Source: Elusimicrobia bacterium RIFOXYA2_FULL_39_19 (GTDB lineage Bacteria > Elusimicrobiota > Endomicrobiia > CG1-02-37-114 > XYA2-FULL-39-19). From it: a DNA stretch of 64,000 bases. How positions within the stretch are numbered: the first letter of the stretch is position 1; every line of letters starts with the position of its first letter. The stretch lies in contig MGVC01000078.1 in assembly GCA_001800285.1 (NCBI GenBank), positions 1-64,000 on the forward strand, given 5' to 3'. Shown in pieces: positions 38,939 to 49,360 of the stretch. The notes beneath the pieces were generated by a model. That model worked only from the letters and a program-made list of their open reading frames with translations. It made no database searches and was not told the origin of the DNA. The translations under genes and the position numbers were made by a program.

Positions 38939-41900
38939 TTAATGAATAACGCCTATTTTCCAGTTTTTCCTTATAGACTTATTTTCAGTTTTTACTTCAA
39001 CCATCATTATGTACATACCCTGTGCTACTTTCTCGCCGTTATCGTTTGTTCCATCCCAGAAAATATTGTTTACTCCCTGAATACCTCCGGGATTAGCGAA
39101 CCTGGGGTATTTAGCGGTTTTAATTATATTTCCAAACAAATCAAATATTCTTATGGTTACTTCATAATCATTTTTAAGTACATAAGTGATTGTGGTATTT
39201 TTATATCTTGAATCAAACGGGTTTGGATAATTAGCTATCTGGGATATGTTATCTTCCGGCAAAGATAGATAAATAGATTGTGATGCATCTGAATAAGAAC
39301 CCCAGGAACCGGTAAAATTTTGTGCTCTTACCCGGTAATAATAAAACCGGCCGTCTTCACTGTCTGTAATCTGATAAATGTTTTGAGCCGGAGCTATGGA
39401 ACTGCTAATTGTAACCCATATAGGAGAAGTATCAAGCCGTTTTTGAAGTTCAAAATATAGCAGGCCTGATTCCAAATCCGTAACCGAAGACCAGGCTACC
39501 AAGTAAGAGGTGTACATTGATGCATCCGATACTTCAAGAGCCGCATGCCTGATATTGCTTGTAGGGGCTTCTGGTGAAGGCGGGACAGTAACATCAATTT
39601 TAAACTCTATGCTTTTTCTTCTTTTAAACGTTGTGTTTGAAGCGTTAATTGCCTCTACCCACAAATAGTATACTTTATTATGTTCAAGGTTAATGTTTGA
39701 AAAATCTACATTCTGCGTTGTTATACTCCGCCAGTCAATTACATCCGGAGTATCTGTAGAACTGGTTAAGTTATAACTGGATATACCGTATCTGAACTCA
39801 CCAATATCAGCCACTCCAGTATTTACCAAAGAGTACCAGTTAAAACTGAACCCGTATTGAGTATTCATATAATATCTGGTATTGCCTTCAATTTCCTGCG
39901 GCATAGGATTGTCTATAAACAGGGTTATAACAGGAACCAGAGGAGTACGTTTATCAAGCAACGGAAATGTTTTGGTTGTTTTAAAACCGAAATTATAACC
40001 ACTGTTGGGCAGGTTATAGGAAAATCCTGTATAGGCAACACCCAGGCCCAATGTTCTGTCTGGATTTGCGTCAGCATTTAAATCATAGACAATGAAAAAA
40101 GCCTGGGTTGCGTCAACGATCAGTGTTGAACTGGTATATCTCAAAAGATTTCTGTCAGTCGTATCAAAATTTGAGGAATCAGGAAACTGGATAAGCGCAT
40201 TCCCCAGAGAATCGTAAACCCCGGTGGAAATTACCAGATCCGTAGCAGAATCAAACTTGCCGTTGCCGTTAGTATCCTTACATATTTTTATCTGTTTTAC
40301 CGCATTATAATCAGACGTCCCCAGGTGAGACATTCTTATGCTTTGCCAAAAAGCATCGCAATAGGCGGTTAACTGCATTTTAAGCACGCCAACATTTATT
40401 TCATCTATCCTGGCATCAAGCATGGGAATTTCATTCATTACGGGGTTAATAGTGTCAGGGAAATCTTTTATGGTAGCGGTTGATGAAACAATCGGGAAAT
40501 TGCCTGTAGCTACTTTATCTACATCATTGCCAAGTTTTACAGAGGTATTATCTGCAACTCTTATGCTTAATTCTTTGTTTATAGCTGCCCTTTTTGACAT
40601 AGTAAGAGTAACATAGTAAAGCTGATATTCCGGCAATGATTTGGATATTACTTCCGTGTTTGAGAAGTTTATAACAGCAGAGCCATTTATAAATACACCG
40701 GTTCCCATAAAAGTATCTATTCGAATATCAAACGAAGCATTATTGTCCGCATCCCGGTAAACAGAAATTGCCGCCACATCACTATCTTCACTATCCCCTG
40801 TTCTGTCAACTTTCAACTGCTGCCAGGGTGTTGTGTTTGAATCAATGGATACCTTAAACTCCAAAAACGGTTTTGTTTCGCTTTGGTATATTTCCGGAAC
40901 CGCCAACGATACCTGCTCACAGGTAACAGTATTTCTTGCCTGGTTAATTTTTATCTGCGAAGAAGCAACAGTATCTCCGGACGGACTTATACCGTCAGAA
41001 CCTTCCTCTCCGAGAAGGTTTATCAGTTTAATATAATCTGTAGTTGACAATAAACTCAATCCCAGCGTAGCATTCTGGGTGAGAGACGAATATTTGGAAT
41101 TCGGCGACACGTCTACCGTTACATAAAAAAGCTTGCTGGTATTGGTTATTGTCTGGGTATCTATTGAGATTAAGGCATTGGATGCGGCAAAAGTACCCGT
41201 GCCGATAAGATAATCAGACCTGATATCATCATGATAAATATTAATACGGGAAATATCATCGTCAACTGTATTTAATCCGGTGCGGATTATTTTTATACTT
41301 CGCCAGTTTGTCTGCGTGCCAAAAGCGTCGGTCCTCATTGTAAAGGAAAGCATGGGAACATCTTTGGCGCCCTGTTTTACTGATTCAGAACTGACCCCGC
41401 CTAAAGCATAATCCGAAGAAAGGTCATTATAAGTCAGCAATACGGTAGTTGAGCTCTGTACTATAGTTGCGGGGGCAAACACATTCGGCAGATTATTTCT
41501 TGCAAAAGGTATGCCTCCGGGAATAATTGTAAAAGCATCTTGCGGAATGGTTAAACCCAGGCTGTCTCCTACTTTGGCGGTATATGATACATCGTAAACA
41601 ATATAATAATAACCTGTAGTTTCAGTAACGGTTTCAGCGCTGAAAGTTAAATTTACCGCTCCTGAAGTAAAACTTCCCTGTCCTTTAAATGTATCTGAAT
41701 TTTTGTTAAATACTCGGTCGCCGTTATCACGATATAGTTTAACCGCCGCTACCGCATCATCCGTAGCTGTACCTGTTTTTTGTATGGTCATATTGGTCCA
41801 GCTGGCCTGCCCGCCGTACATAGTCCTTACGGCGAACAAACAGATATCCTGATTTTGCTTGCCCTGTATAATTGGCCTGGTAGTAGCTGATACGGGTGTT

Positions 41901-44900
41901 AACACAGTGCCGTTCCAGTATAACGGGTCTGACACACCGCTCATGGCAAATTTTGTCCAGCTTCCACCCTGGTCTTCAGTTTTTAAAATATAACCTTCCG
42001 CACCCAGCGCAAACCCGGCATTAGTAAAATCTGCCGCATAAAATGTCTTGCTTGAAGAGTAAACACTCCAGTTGGCTCCAGCATTTGCCGTTTTTAATAT
42101 AACACCATTTGCGCCTGCGGCAAGGCCCGTATTAAGATCATTAAAATCTATGTCATATAAAGTAACAGTGGTTGAGCTTGCCTGGGCTGACCAGTTTGCA
42201 CCGGCATCTACGGTTTTATAGATTGATCCGCTTGAACCTACGGTAAAACCAATATTTGTATCTGAATCCATAAACCTTATGGCGTTTAAATCTTTAACAC
42301 CTAATGATGGTAGTAAGGCAGATGAATCTACCCAGTTTGCTCCGTTATCAGTAGTTTTATAGATTACTCCGCCTTTACCGGTCACCCAGCCTACACTGCT
42401 GGACCCGATTATGTAAAGGGATGTTAATTCAGGGGTACCGCTTATGCCGGTGTTACTATTTATCCAGGAGGTACCGCCATTAATTGTTTTCTTCAGCGTG
42501 CCATTTTTACCGGCTATAAAACCAATATTAGAATCTATCATAAATATAGCGTTGAGATCTTCTGTTGTACCTGATGCCTGTTCCTGCCAGCTCATACCGG
42601 CGTCCGTGGTTCTGGATATCAGCCCGCCTTTTCCTACCGCCAGGGCAATACTTTGAGTTACCGGAGAAATGTATACACCTGAAAATCCTCTGGCTGTAGT
42701 GGTACCGTAAACCTGTGAAATCCAGCTGGTACCGCCGTTACCGGTTTTCTTTATGGTACCTTTGTCTCCCACTGCCCAGCCGGTGTTTGCGTTAAAGAAA
42801 CAAACATCTTTTAAGTTTTCATCTGTTACTTCTTCAACCCTTGCATAAGCGGGGCCAGCGATATAGTTATTAGAGAGGACAATATTCTTTAGACCTAAAT
42901 CTTCTGAAGTAAATGTATTGGTACTCGGGTTCATTCTCTGTTCGCCCGGAGTAGCTGTGGAAATAATATTACCCAGGTATGAATTAGCCCTGTTACCGAA
43001 TTCATCTATGGCTTCTACTGTACCTAAAACGCTGTCTAATTGTATTCTGGCGCTTCCTGAATGTGTTATTCTGAAACCTGTAGCCAGGCCTGGAATTACC
43101 GTGACGGATGCTAAACCCACAGACCAGTTGAAACTGGGTGTTTCATCGCAGGTAATTGAAGGCGTGCCGGCAGATTCGTCCGAATAATAGAACTGCTTCT
43201 GGTTTTCTCCTCGGAATATCTGAATAGAACCGGGTGATGGCGTCCAATCTATTAAATCTTTTGAAAAATATCCCTTGATTGAATCTGTATATAAATAAAC
43301 AACTGAGTCCTGATCCAGCATTAACGGATTGTTATTTATATCTTGTGCCTGAAGAGTAATAGCGGCATAACTTGAATGGTCCCTGCTGGCGTAAAAGGTT
43401 TGAGGTGCTACTGAAGTAACAACAAGCTTTGAAACCTTGGCAGCAGCGGTAACAGCATACACAGTAAATTCTGAAGTATTTTGTGAACTATCTTCTGTTT
43501 TTATGGCAAAACAATAAGGCTGGCCTGGGTTTAATCCTGTAAGATTCCAAGTTAGCCTTGTCCCTGCAGGAATACTGCCGGTGGTTATAGTAACTCCCGG
43601 TGACGCCTCATAGACCGTATCATTAAGTATGAGTGTATTGCTGTACTTAATTTTTATTCTTCCGCTTGTTACGTTGTTAAGTGTAGCATCTGCCGTAGGC
43701 GCCGTCCAGGTTAGTTTCACTTCACCTTCTCTTGTTATTGAAGGAGCGGCATCAATATCTGTGATGGGTGCGGGAGAACCATTGAAAAGAAACGGACCTA
43801 ATACTACTGAAGTACTTATTTCATTGTCACCGTTAAAACTTGCACAGTGAAAGTACCAGTCATCCCGGTTAAGGGTTGCGGGAAGTAAAATGTCCGGTTT
43901 TTTTATAAGTACGGTTCCTGAAGGAATAGACCCGCCTACACCCAAATCAGCATAGGTGCTTGTATTTAACTGATAACTACCGCCGCTGCCCCAGACTATT
44001 TCATCCGGGCTTGCAGCAGATGAGCTGGCCCAGATGTGTGTTGAAGAGGTACCCCACCAGATGTGGTAATATTCCACTTTACCGGGGCCTGAACTTACAT
44101 TGCTTGTAAAATTGCCGGTTGGAATAACTGTATGAGAGGAATAACTCCTTAAATACTTATCCTGATAATAAATACCCGTAGTTGCCTTCACATACCAGGG
44201 CACAGACTCTGCGGATTTTGCAGGGTCCGTAATTTCATCAATAAAATATTCCGCATTTACTGCCGGAGGAACTGCCTGGGTATATTTTGTAGTTGCCAGA
44301 AGCAAACTGTCCATTCTTGTCCCCGCGTTACCTCCCACTTCGTTTGCAGCAACAACAAACCTTGAATAAGCCCTGTTGGCAATCAACCCGGTTTCAATCC
44401 AGTAAGTTACTTCACCGGTTAATTCAGTAATAAGCCCTACTGAAGTAGTGGCATTCGTAAGATACCCGCCGGATGGATATTCCCTGGAACTTGAATAAAT
44501 TCTATACACATAGCTATTGGTTGATATAAACGCGCTGGCATTATCTTTCCACTGCCACATAATGGCAAATGTTGAGATAGCGGTACCAAAAAATTCCGTA
44601 GGCCTGGCTGGAGGAGAATTATATTGAATTGATATATCGTTTAAAACAGGCGTATTATTTCCGGGACCGGTAAATACTATCTTGTACTGCAGGTATTTAC
44701 CTAATGCAGCAGGATTGTCTCCGCTGAAAGAAAGCTGTACCCAGGCCGGGGTGGATTCAATTATTCCAAATATTTCGTTTCTGGCTCTCACATAAACATC
44801 TACACTGCCCGAATAAGTCCAGGAAGTTATTATCACATCAGTATTTTCGCCCAATGTAGTAACTACATCTGAATAGTATTCTGCAAATGTGTAGTAGTCG

Positions 44901-45928
44901 GTTTTTGATTCCTCAGTTACGCTTGGTGCTACGGATGGTTCGGGAGTAGTGTATTTTCTGACTATTATTTTATCTACCCAGCCTCTTTCCGGGCCGGATA
45001 TACCTTTATCAGTTCTGAAAAAATTCCACCTAAAAGCAAAAGATGTTCCCAGTGAAGAAAAATATTCCCTTTCTTCCCACGCCCTGTTGCCATAGAGATA
45101 ATTTTGTATTGAACCTTCAGGAAACTGAAAGTTAAGATTGCTTGCGTTGGTATAAGGCGGAACCACGGCGCTGCCGTATGAATAGGTACTCCACTGGAAT
45201 TTAATTCTTATCTGAACATTCTGGCCAAAACTAAAATCTCTTCTTAAGTATGAATTCTGATTAATATTTATCGTAGAATTACATACGGAAAAATTGCCGT
45301 CATAAACCCTGTCTTCAGCTATACTGGTAGAGCTGGCAATTCTAAACGGGGCATCCCCGCCTACTGCCCAGGGTGCGTTGATTGCGCCGGATTCCCAGTC
45401 TTCATACAAGTCAAATACCTGGCTCCTGATTGATAAACTGGTTGTTGAAACAGCATCATCGTAATACATGAATATGTCTTTTCTGGAGTTAGCGGGAATA
45501 TTCGGGATTTTTACCCAGAATTTAGTTCCTGTTGAAGACCAGATGTTCCAATTTTCATTCCAGTGAGGAATTAACGTTATACCATCAGAATCTGTAAAAC
45601 GCACGGTTGTCCCTAATGCATCAAGTTTAATTTCATCAAACATTCTTTTAGTATTGGTAGTGAAAGTAATCTGGTAATCTACGAGGTTGCTTGCATTTGA
45701 CAGGTTATCTATGGTAATTGTTACGCGGTATTTCCAGCTGGGATGGTACCAGTTAAGCCAGGAAGAAATTCTTAAGTCATAAGTGGTAGCTGTTGAACGG
45801 TAAAAGTAGCCATTGTTCCAGTCACTGGAAGATGTCTCTACCCACCAAATTGCATGTAGTGGTTTAGAAATAGAAAGAAGTGCAGTGAAAATTAGTAAGG
45901 GTATTAGATATTTTTTTATGTTTTTCAT
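38939..45928 (-). CDS. Giant (2329-aa) secreted/surface protein: DUF2341-like N-terminus, FN3-like modules, 7-repeat YCF48-like propeller, FlgD-Ig-like C-terminal domain
   Basis: WKYRVTITIDNLSNASNLVDYQI...FWVKIPNIPANSRKDIFMYYDD; seven GxxxGxxGxIxKTxxxGxxW units; C-term NYPNPFDSRYKNTTITYVLKNDYEVTIRIFDLFGNIIKTA...NNIFWDGTNDNGEKVAQGMYIMMVEV. Confidence 0.85.
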   Translation of the reverse strand: MKNIKKYLIPLLIFTALLSISKPLHAIWWVETSSSDWNNGYFYRSTATTYDLRISSWLNWYHPSWKYRVTITIDNLSNASNLVDYQITFTTNTKRMFDEIKLDALGTTVRFTDSDGITLIPHWNENWNIWSSTGTKFWVKIPNIPANSRKDIFMYYDDAVSTTSLSIRSQVFDLYEDWESGAINAPWAVGGDAPFRIASSTSIAEDRVYDGNFSVCNSTININQNSYLRRDFSFGQNVQIRIKFQWSTYSYGSAVVPPYTNASNLNFQFPEGSIQNYLYGNRAWEEREYFSSLGTSFAFRWNFFRTDKGISGPERGWVDKIIVRKYTTPEPSVAPSVTEESKTDYYTFAEYYSDVVTTLGENTDVIITSWTYSGSVDVYVRARNEIFGIIESTPAWVQLSFSGDNPAALGKYLQYKIVFTGPGNNTPVLNDISIQYNSPPARPTEFFGTAISTFAIMWQWKDNASAFISTNSYVYRIYSSSREYPSGGYLTNATTSVGLITELTGEVTYWIETGLIANRAYSRFVVAANEVGGNAGTRMDSLLLATTKYTQAVPPAVNAEYFIDEITDPAKSAESVPWYVKATTGIYYQDKYLRSYSSHTVIPTGNFTSNVSSGPGKVEYYHIWWGTSSTHIWASSSAASPDEIVWGSGGSYQLNTSTYADLGVGGSIPSGTVLIKKPDILLPATLNRDDWYFHCASFNGDNEISTSVVLGPFLFNGSPAPITDIDAAPSITREGEVKLTWTAPTADATLNNVTSGRIKIKYSNTLILNDTVYEASPGVTITTGSIPAGTRLTWNLTGLNPGQPYCFAIKTEDSSQNTSEFTVYAVTAAAKVSKLVVTSVAPQTFYASRDHSSYAAITLQAQDINNNPLMLDQDSVVYLYTDSIKGYFSKDLIDWTPSPGSIQIFRGENQKQFYYSDESAGTPSITCDETPSFNWSVGLASVTVIPGLATGFRITHSGSARIQLDSVLGTVEAIDEFGNRANSYLGNIISTATPGEQRMNPSTNTFTSEDLGLKNIVLSNNYIAGPAYARVEEVTDENLKDVCFFNANTGWAVGDKGTIKKTGNGGTSWISQVYGTTTARGFSGVYISPVTQSIALAVGKGGLISRTTDAGMSWQEQASGTTEDLNAIFMIDSNIGFIAGKNGTLKKTINGGTSWINSNTGISGTPELTSLYIIGSSSVGWVTGKGGVIYKTTDNGANWVDSSALLPSLGVKDLNAIRFMDSDTNIGFTVGSSGSIYKTVDAGANWSAQASSTTVTLYDIDFNDLNTGLAAGANGVILKTANAGANWSVYSSSKTFYAADFTNAGFALGAEGYILKTEDQGGSWTKFAMSGVSDPLYWNGTVLTPVSATTRPIIQGKQNQDICLFAVRTMYGGQASWTNMTIQKTGTATDDAVAAVKLYRDNGDRVFNKNSDTFKGQGSFTSGAVNLTFSAETVTETTGYYYIVYDVSYTAKVGDSLGLTIPQDAFTIIPGGIPFARNNLPNVFAPATIVQSSTTVLLTYNDLSSDYALGGVSSESVKQGAKDVPMLSFTMRTDAFGTQTNWRSIKIIRTGLNTVDDDISRINIYHDDIRSDYLIGTGTFAASNALISIDTQTITNTSKLFYVTVDVSPNSKYSSLTQNATLGLSLLSTTDYIKLINLLGEEGSDGISPSGDTVASSQIKINQARNTVTCEQVSLAVPEIYQSETKPFLEFKVSIDSNTTPWQQLKVDRTGDSEDSDVAAISVYRDADNNASFDIRIDTFMGTGVFINGSAVINFSNTEVISKSLPEYQLYYVTLTMSKRAAINKELSIRVADNTSVKLGNDVDKVATGNFPIVSSTATIKDFPDTINPVMNEIPMLDARIDEINVGVLKMQLTAYCDAFWQSIRMSHLGTSDYNAVKQIKICKDTNGNGKFDSATDLVISTGVYDSLGNALIQFPDSSNFDTTDRNLLRYTSSTLIVDATQAFFIVYDLNADANPDRTLGLGVAYTGFSYNLPNSGYNFGFKTTKTFPLLDKRTPLVPVITLFIDNPMPQEIEGNTRYYMNTQYGFSFNWYSLVNTGVADIGEFRYGISSYNLTSSTDTPDVIDWRSITTQNVDFSNINLEHNKVYYLWVEAINASNTTFKRRKSIEFKIDVTVPPSPEAPTSNIRHAALEVSDASMYTSYLVAWSSVTDLESGLLYFELQKRLDTSPIWVTISSSIAPAQNIYQITDSEDGRFYYYRVRAQNFTGSWGSYSDASQSIYLSLPEDNISQIANYPNPFDSRYKNTTITYVLKNDYEVTIRIFDLFGNIIKTAKYPRFANPGGIQGVNNIFWDGTNDNGEKVAQGMYIMMVEVKTENKSIRKNWKIGVIH

Positions 45929-46107
45929 TCTTTTAAATATTTTAAATTATTAAAAGAATTAATATATACTATAATAATACCCTTTTTTTGGCTTAAAGTC
46001 AATAATTTTGTTGTTTTTGTCATTTAAAATTGAAAAGTGGACACTTTTTCAATGATTTAAAGTTGAAAAGTGGACACCCCTTTTTAGGCAAATTACCTTT
46101 GCTTAAA

Positions 46108-46179
46108 CCTAAACGATTCTTTTATCGTTTAGGCACGCATAGTCCCCTTTCAAGGGGACGTTCCGATGTTGTTTCGGAA
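46108..46179 (+). promoter_or_regulatory. Three consecutive hairpins in IS leader
   Basis: CCTAAACGAT-tctttt-ATCGTTTAGG; GTCCCCTT-tc-AAGGGGAC; TTCCGA-N7-TCGGAA. Confidence 0.75.
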
Positions 46180-46226
46180 TGCGGAAAGGGGTTGTTATAA
46201 TCTAAAGAAAAAGGAGGATTTAGATT

Positions 46227-47486
46227 ATGACACAAATACACAAAAGATTTACAGATGAGCAGATCAAGAATCTCGTAGAACGGTATTTAAAAAAGGAAAT
46301 TGAAAGAAAGTATATCCAGGAAATTCTTGGAATAGGCAAATCAAGATTCTTTAAATTAGTGGCCGAATACAAAAAATGTCCGGACAAATTCTCGATAAAA
46401 TATGAAAGAGCTACAAGTACGAAAATACCTCAAGACATAGAACATAATATCATTAAGGAACTCAATATCGAAAAAAAGCTTATTGAAGACAAAAATGTCC
46501 CATTAAAATCATACAACTATAGCTACATCAAGGACCGTCTGAAAAATGATTATCACCAGGAGATATCTTTGCCTACAATCATTGACCGGGCTAAAAAGAA
46601 CGACTTTTATCTTAACAGACCTAAAAGAAAGGCTCATGACAGAGAAGTATTAACCAATTATGCCGGTGAACTTATCCAGCATGATTCGTCACATCATCAA
46701 TGGAGTCCTTACGCCTCAGAAAAATGGTATTTGATAACTTCCTTAGACGATTACAGCAGGTTCATGCTGCATGCCAGCCTTGTTAAACATGAAACTTCCT
46801 GGAACCACATCCTTGCCATGGAATCCATATTCCTGAAATATGGATTACCTTATTCTTTTTATGTAGATTCCCATTCAATTTTCAGATTCGTTCAAGGCAG
46901 GGATTCCGTATGGCGGGAACATATCAAGCTCACTGACCAGGCCAATCCTCAATGGAAGCAGGTTTTAACTGATTGCAATGTGAAAATTATTTATGCTTTG
47001 TCCCCTCAAGCTAAAGGAAAGATTGAGCGTCCTTATGGATGGCTGCAGGATAGAATTGTCAGAACCTGCGCCAGGGAAAATGTTTCAGATATTAAACAAG
47101 CCCAAAACATCTTGAATCATGAAATTCACCGGTATAATTACCGGCAGGTACACAGCACTACCCTAGAAGTGCCGTATTTCAGATTTAAAAAAGCTTTAAG
47201 TGAAAATAAAACATTGTTCAGGGACTTCAGCCTGAAACAGCCGTTTGTTTCATCTAAGGATATCTTCTGCTTAAGATTTCAAAGAACTACTGATGCCTAT
47301 AGAAAAATATGTTTTAATGACTTGTCTTTAAGAATTAATGCTGACCCTCACAAAGATATTGAATTACGTATTTCACCCGTAAATAACACCGTTTCAGAAG
47401 TCAGGTGTTGGTTCCAAAATAAGCTTATTGATGTCCTTAAAATCAAAAATATTGATTTAGATTTGGTGTCCACTTTTCATCTTTAA
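46227..47486 (+). CDS. DDE (rve integrase core) transposase
   Basis: ELIQHDSSHHQWSP; LITSLDDYSRFMLHA; FYVDSHSIF; IIYALSPQAKGKIERPYGWLQDRIV. Confidence 0.9.
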   Translation: MTQIHKRFTDEQIKNLVERYLKKEIERKYIQEILGIGKSRFFKLVAEYKKCPDKFSIKYERATSTKIPQDIEHNIIKELNIEKKLIEDKNVPLKSYNYSYIKDRLKNDYHQEISLPTIIDRAKKNDFYLNRPKRKAHDREVLTNYAGELIQHDSSHHQWSPYASEKWYLITSLDDYSRFMLHASLVKHETSWNHILAMESIFLKYGLPYSFYVDSHSIFRFVQGRDSVWREHIKLTDQANPQWKQVLTDCNVKIIYALSPQAKGKIERPYGWLQDRIVRTCARENVSDIKQAQNILNHEIHRYNYRQVHSTTLEVPYFRFKKALSENKTLFRDFSLKQPFVSSKDIFCLRFQRTTDAYRKICFNDLSLRINADPHKDIELRISPVNNTVSEVRCWFQNKLIDVLKIKNIDLDLVSTFHL

Positions 47487-47548
47487 AGTGTCCACTTTTC
47501 AATTTTCGCTAACATAATTTTGTTGTTTTTTATGGTTTCTGGGTTAAT

Positions 47549-47911
47549 TTAGATAAATCTGCTTATTTTCTCAAGAAAGGTTTTTACATCAAAGGGTTTT
47601 GGCAGGTAATCATCTATACCAAGTGAAAATATTTCTTTTCTCATTTTTGGTGAGTCATAACCGGTAATAACCATAACTATAGTGTTTTTTAACCGCGGAT
47701 TTGAACGGACATATTTGCAGATATCAAAACCGGATATATTGGGCATCATCAAATCCATGATTATAATATCCGGTGATTCTTTTGGTATTTCCAGCACGGC
47801 AATTGATGAAGATGAAAAAAACCTTGCTTCAATATTCTTCATCATAAAAACATCTTTTATAAGCAATGCCACGTCCGGATCATCTTCTATTACAAATATT
47901 TTCTTGTTCAT
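47549..47911 (-). CDS. Single-domain response regulator
   Basis: KIFVIEDDPDVALLIKD...DIIIMDLMMPNISGF...VITGYDS...DDYLPKPFD. Confidence 0.92.
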   Translation of the reverse strand: MNKKIFVIEDDPDVALLIKDVFMMKNIEARFFSSSSIAVLEIPKESPDIIIMDLMMPNISGFDICKYVRSNPRLKNTIVMVITGYDSPKMRKEIFSLGIDDYLPKPFDVKTFLEKISRFI

Positions 47912-47920
47912 TTTTTACGG

Positions 47921-49336
47921 TTAGACTGCTGGAAGAATTACTATAAACTCTGCGCCTTTTCCTTCACCTTCGCTCCTTGCTACAATTGAACCATTGTGTT
48001 TCTGAATAATTCCGTAACTTACCGTTAAACCCAGGCCGGTGCCCTTACCAATGTCTTTCGTAGTAAAAAACGGGTCAAATACATGCCCAACATTTTCTTT
48101 TTTTATACCAATACCGCTGTCTTTGAAAGATACCATTAAATTATTTTTATCCAGAGCTGCGGTGATTATCAGCCTGCCGCCGCCGCGCGGAGCCATGGCG
48201 TGTATTGAATTACTGACGATGTTCAAGAATACCTGCTGAACATGGCTTGCAGATATTTTTATATTTGGCAGGTTTTTGGGAACATTTTTTATAACTTCAA
48301 TATTCGAGGACCTCATTTCAGTTTCACAAAAATTCAAAGTTTCAATAATCAACATTTCAATATTTGCCGGCTGGAAAACATAATTTTTTTCACGGGCAAA
48401 ATCAAGCAGGGCTCTTACAATTTTTCTGCAGCGCTGGGCTGCCTGCTCTATTCTTTGAAGGTGCGACACACTGGGGTCATCCTTGGGAAGCTTTTCCAGC
48501 AATAACTGTGCCTGCCCCAATACCCCTGTCAGCGGATTATTGATTTCGTGTGCCACTCCTCCTGCCAGCTGTCCTATGCTTGACATGCGGTCCATTTGAA
48601 CAATCTGTAACTGCAGTTTTCTTAAATTGTCAACCATCTTATTAAAACTTTCAGCCAATTTTCCCATTTCGTTTGTAGGGGTTACCGTTATTCTGTAGTC
48701 AAGATTTCCTTCACCTATTACTTTTGTGCCTTCAATCAATGCTTTTAAAGGGTTCCATATAGAAGTAAACGTAATCACACCAAGTAATATGCCGACGAAT
48801 ATAGCTACGGCGCCAAAAGAAGCAGATATGATAAGGTTTCTCTTGCTTATTGTTTTTACTGTTTCTTCATAGTTACTTAATAACGTGTAATGGTTATCAA
48901 TAACAATTACAAGTTTTTCCTGCAGGTTTTTTTCGTCGGAAAGAATTGAGTTTTCATAAACACCGAATCTTTTTTCTCTTTGCGCTGAAAATATTTCATT
49001 ACAGGCTTTGAGGTATAAGAGGTAGCGGCTGTTTATGTCTGTTTTATCAGGGCCTTCCGGTATTTTTTTTATTTTTGACTGAATGGTTTCGGTTTGTTCT
49101 ATGAATTTATCTTTTTCTGTTGAATCGTTTAGAATGATGAAGTAACTGATGCTTTTTGTCTGTCGTTCAAAGGAAAGGTTTATTTCCCGCCAGAGAGTAA
49201 GTGTTTCAGAAATAGCAAGGCTTTTATCAAGAAGGGTTTTAGACTGCTGCGTATAGGAAACGAACATAACACTGATTGACAAAACCAGCGACACAAGTAC
49301 ACCAAACGCGATGAATAGCCGTATTTTTATTGACAT
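47921..49336 (-). CDS. Membrane sensor histidine kinase (HAMP, HisKA, HATPase)
   Basis: LAGGVAHEINNPLTGVLGQAQLLL; HAMP-like region after TM2; DSGIGIKKENVGHVFDPFFTTKDIGKGTGLGLTVSYGI. Confidence 0.93.
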   Translation of the reverse strand: MSIKIRLFIAFGVLVSLVLSISVMFVSYTQQSKTLLDKSLAISETLTLWREINLSFERQTKSISYFIILNDSTEKDKFIEQTETIQSKIKKIPEGPDKTDINSRYLLYLKACNEIFSAQREKRFGVYENSILSDEKNLQEKLVIVIDNHYTLLSNYEETVKTISKRNLIISASFGAVAIFVGILLGVITFTSIWNPLKALIEGTKVIGEGNLDYRITVTPTNEMGKLAESFNKMVDNLRKLQLQIVQMDRMSSIGQLAGGVAHEINNPLTGVLGQAQLLLEKLPKDDPSVSHLQRIEQAAQRCRKIVRALLDFAREKNYVFQPANIEMLIIETLNFCETEMRSSNIEVIKNVPKNLPNIKISASHVQQVFLNIVSNSIHAMAPRGGGRLIITAALDKNNLMVSFKDSGIGIKKENVGHVFDPFFTTKDIGKGTGLGLTVSYGIIQKHNGSIVARSEGEGKGAEFIVILPAV

Positions 49337-49360
49337 GCCAAATTTAAAATATCCGTCTTT

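Larger units (their letters stand above)
46019..47513. mobile_element. Insertion sequence with DDE transposase, doubled terminal motifs and 17-bp flanking direct repeats
   Basis: TGAAAAGTGGACAC twice at each end in inverted orientation (46031, 46064; 47479, 47501); perfect direct repeat ATAATTTTGTTGTTTTT at 46002-46018 and 47514-47530. Confidence 0.85.
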
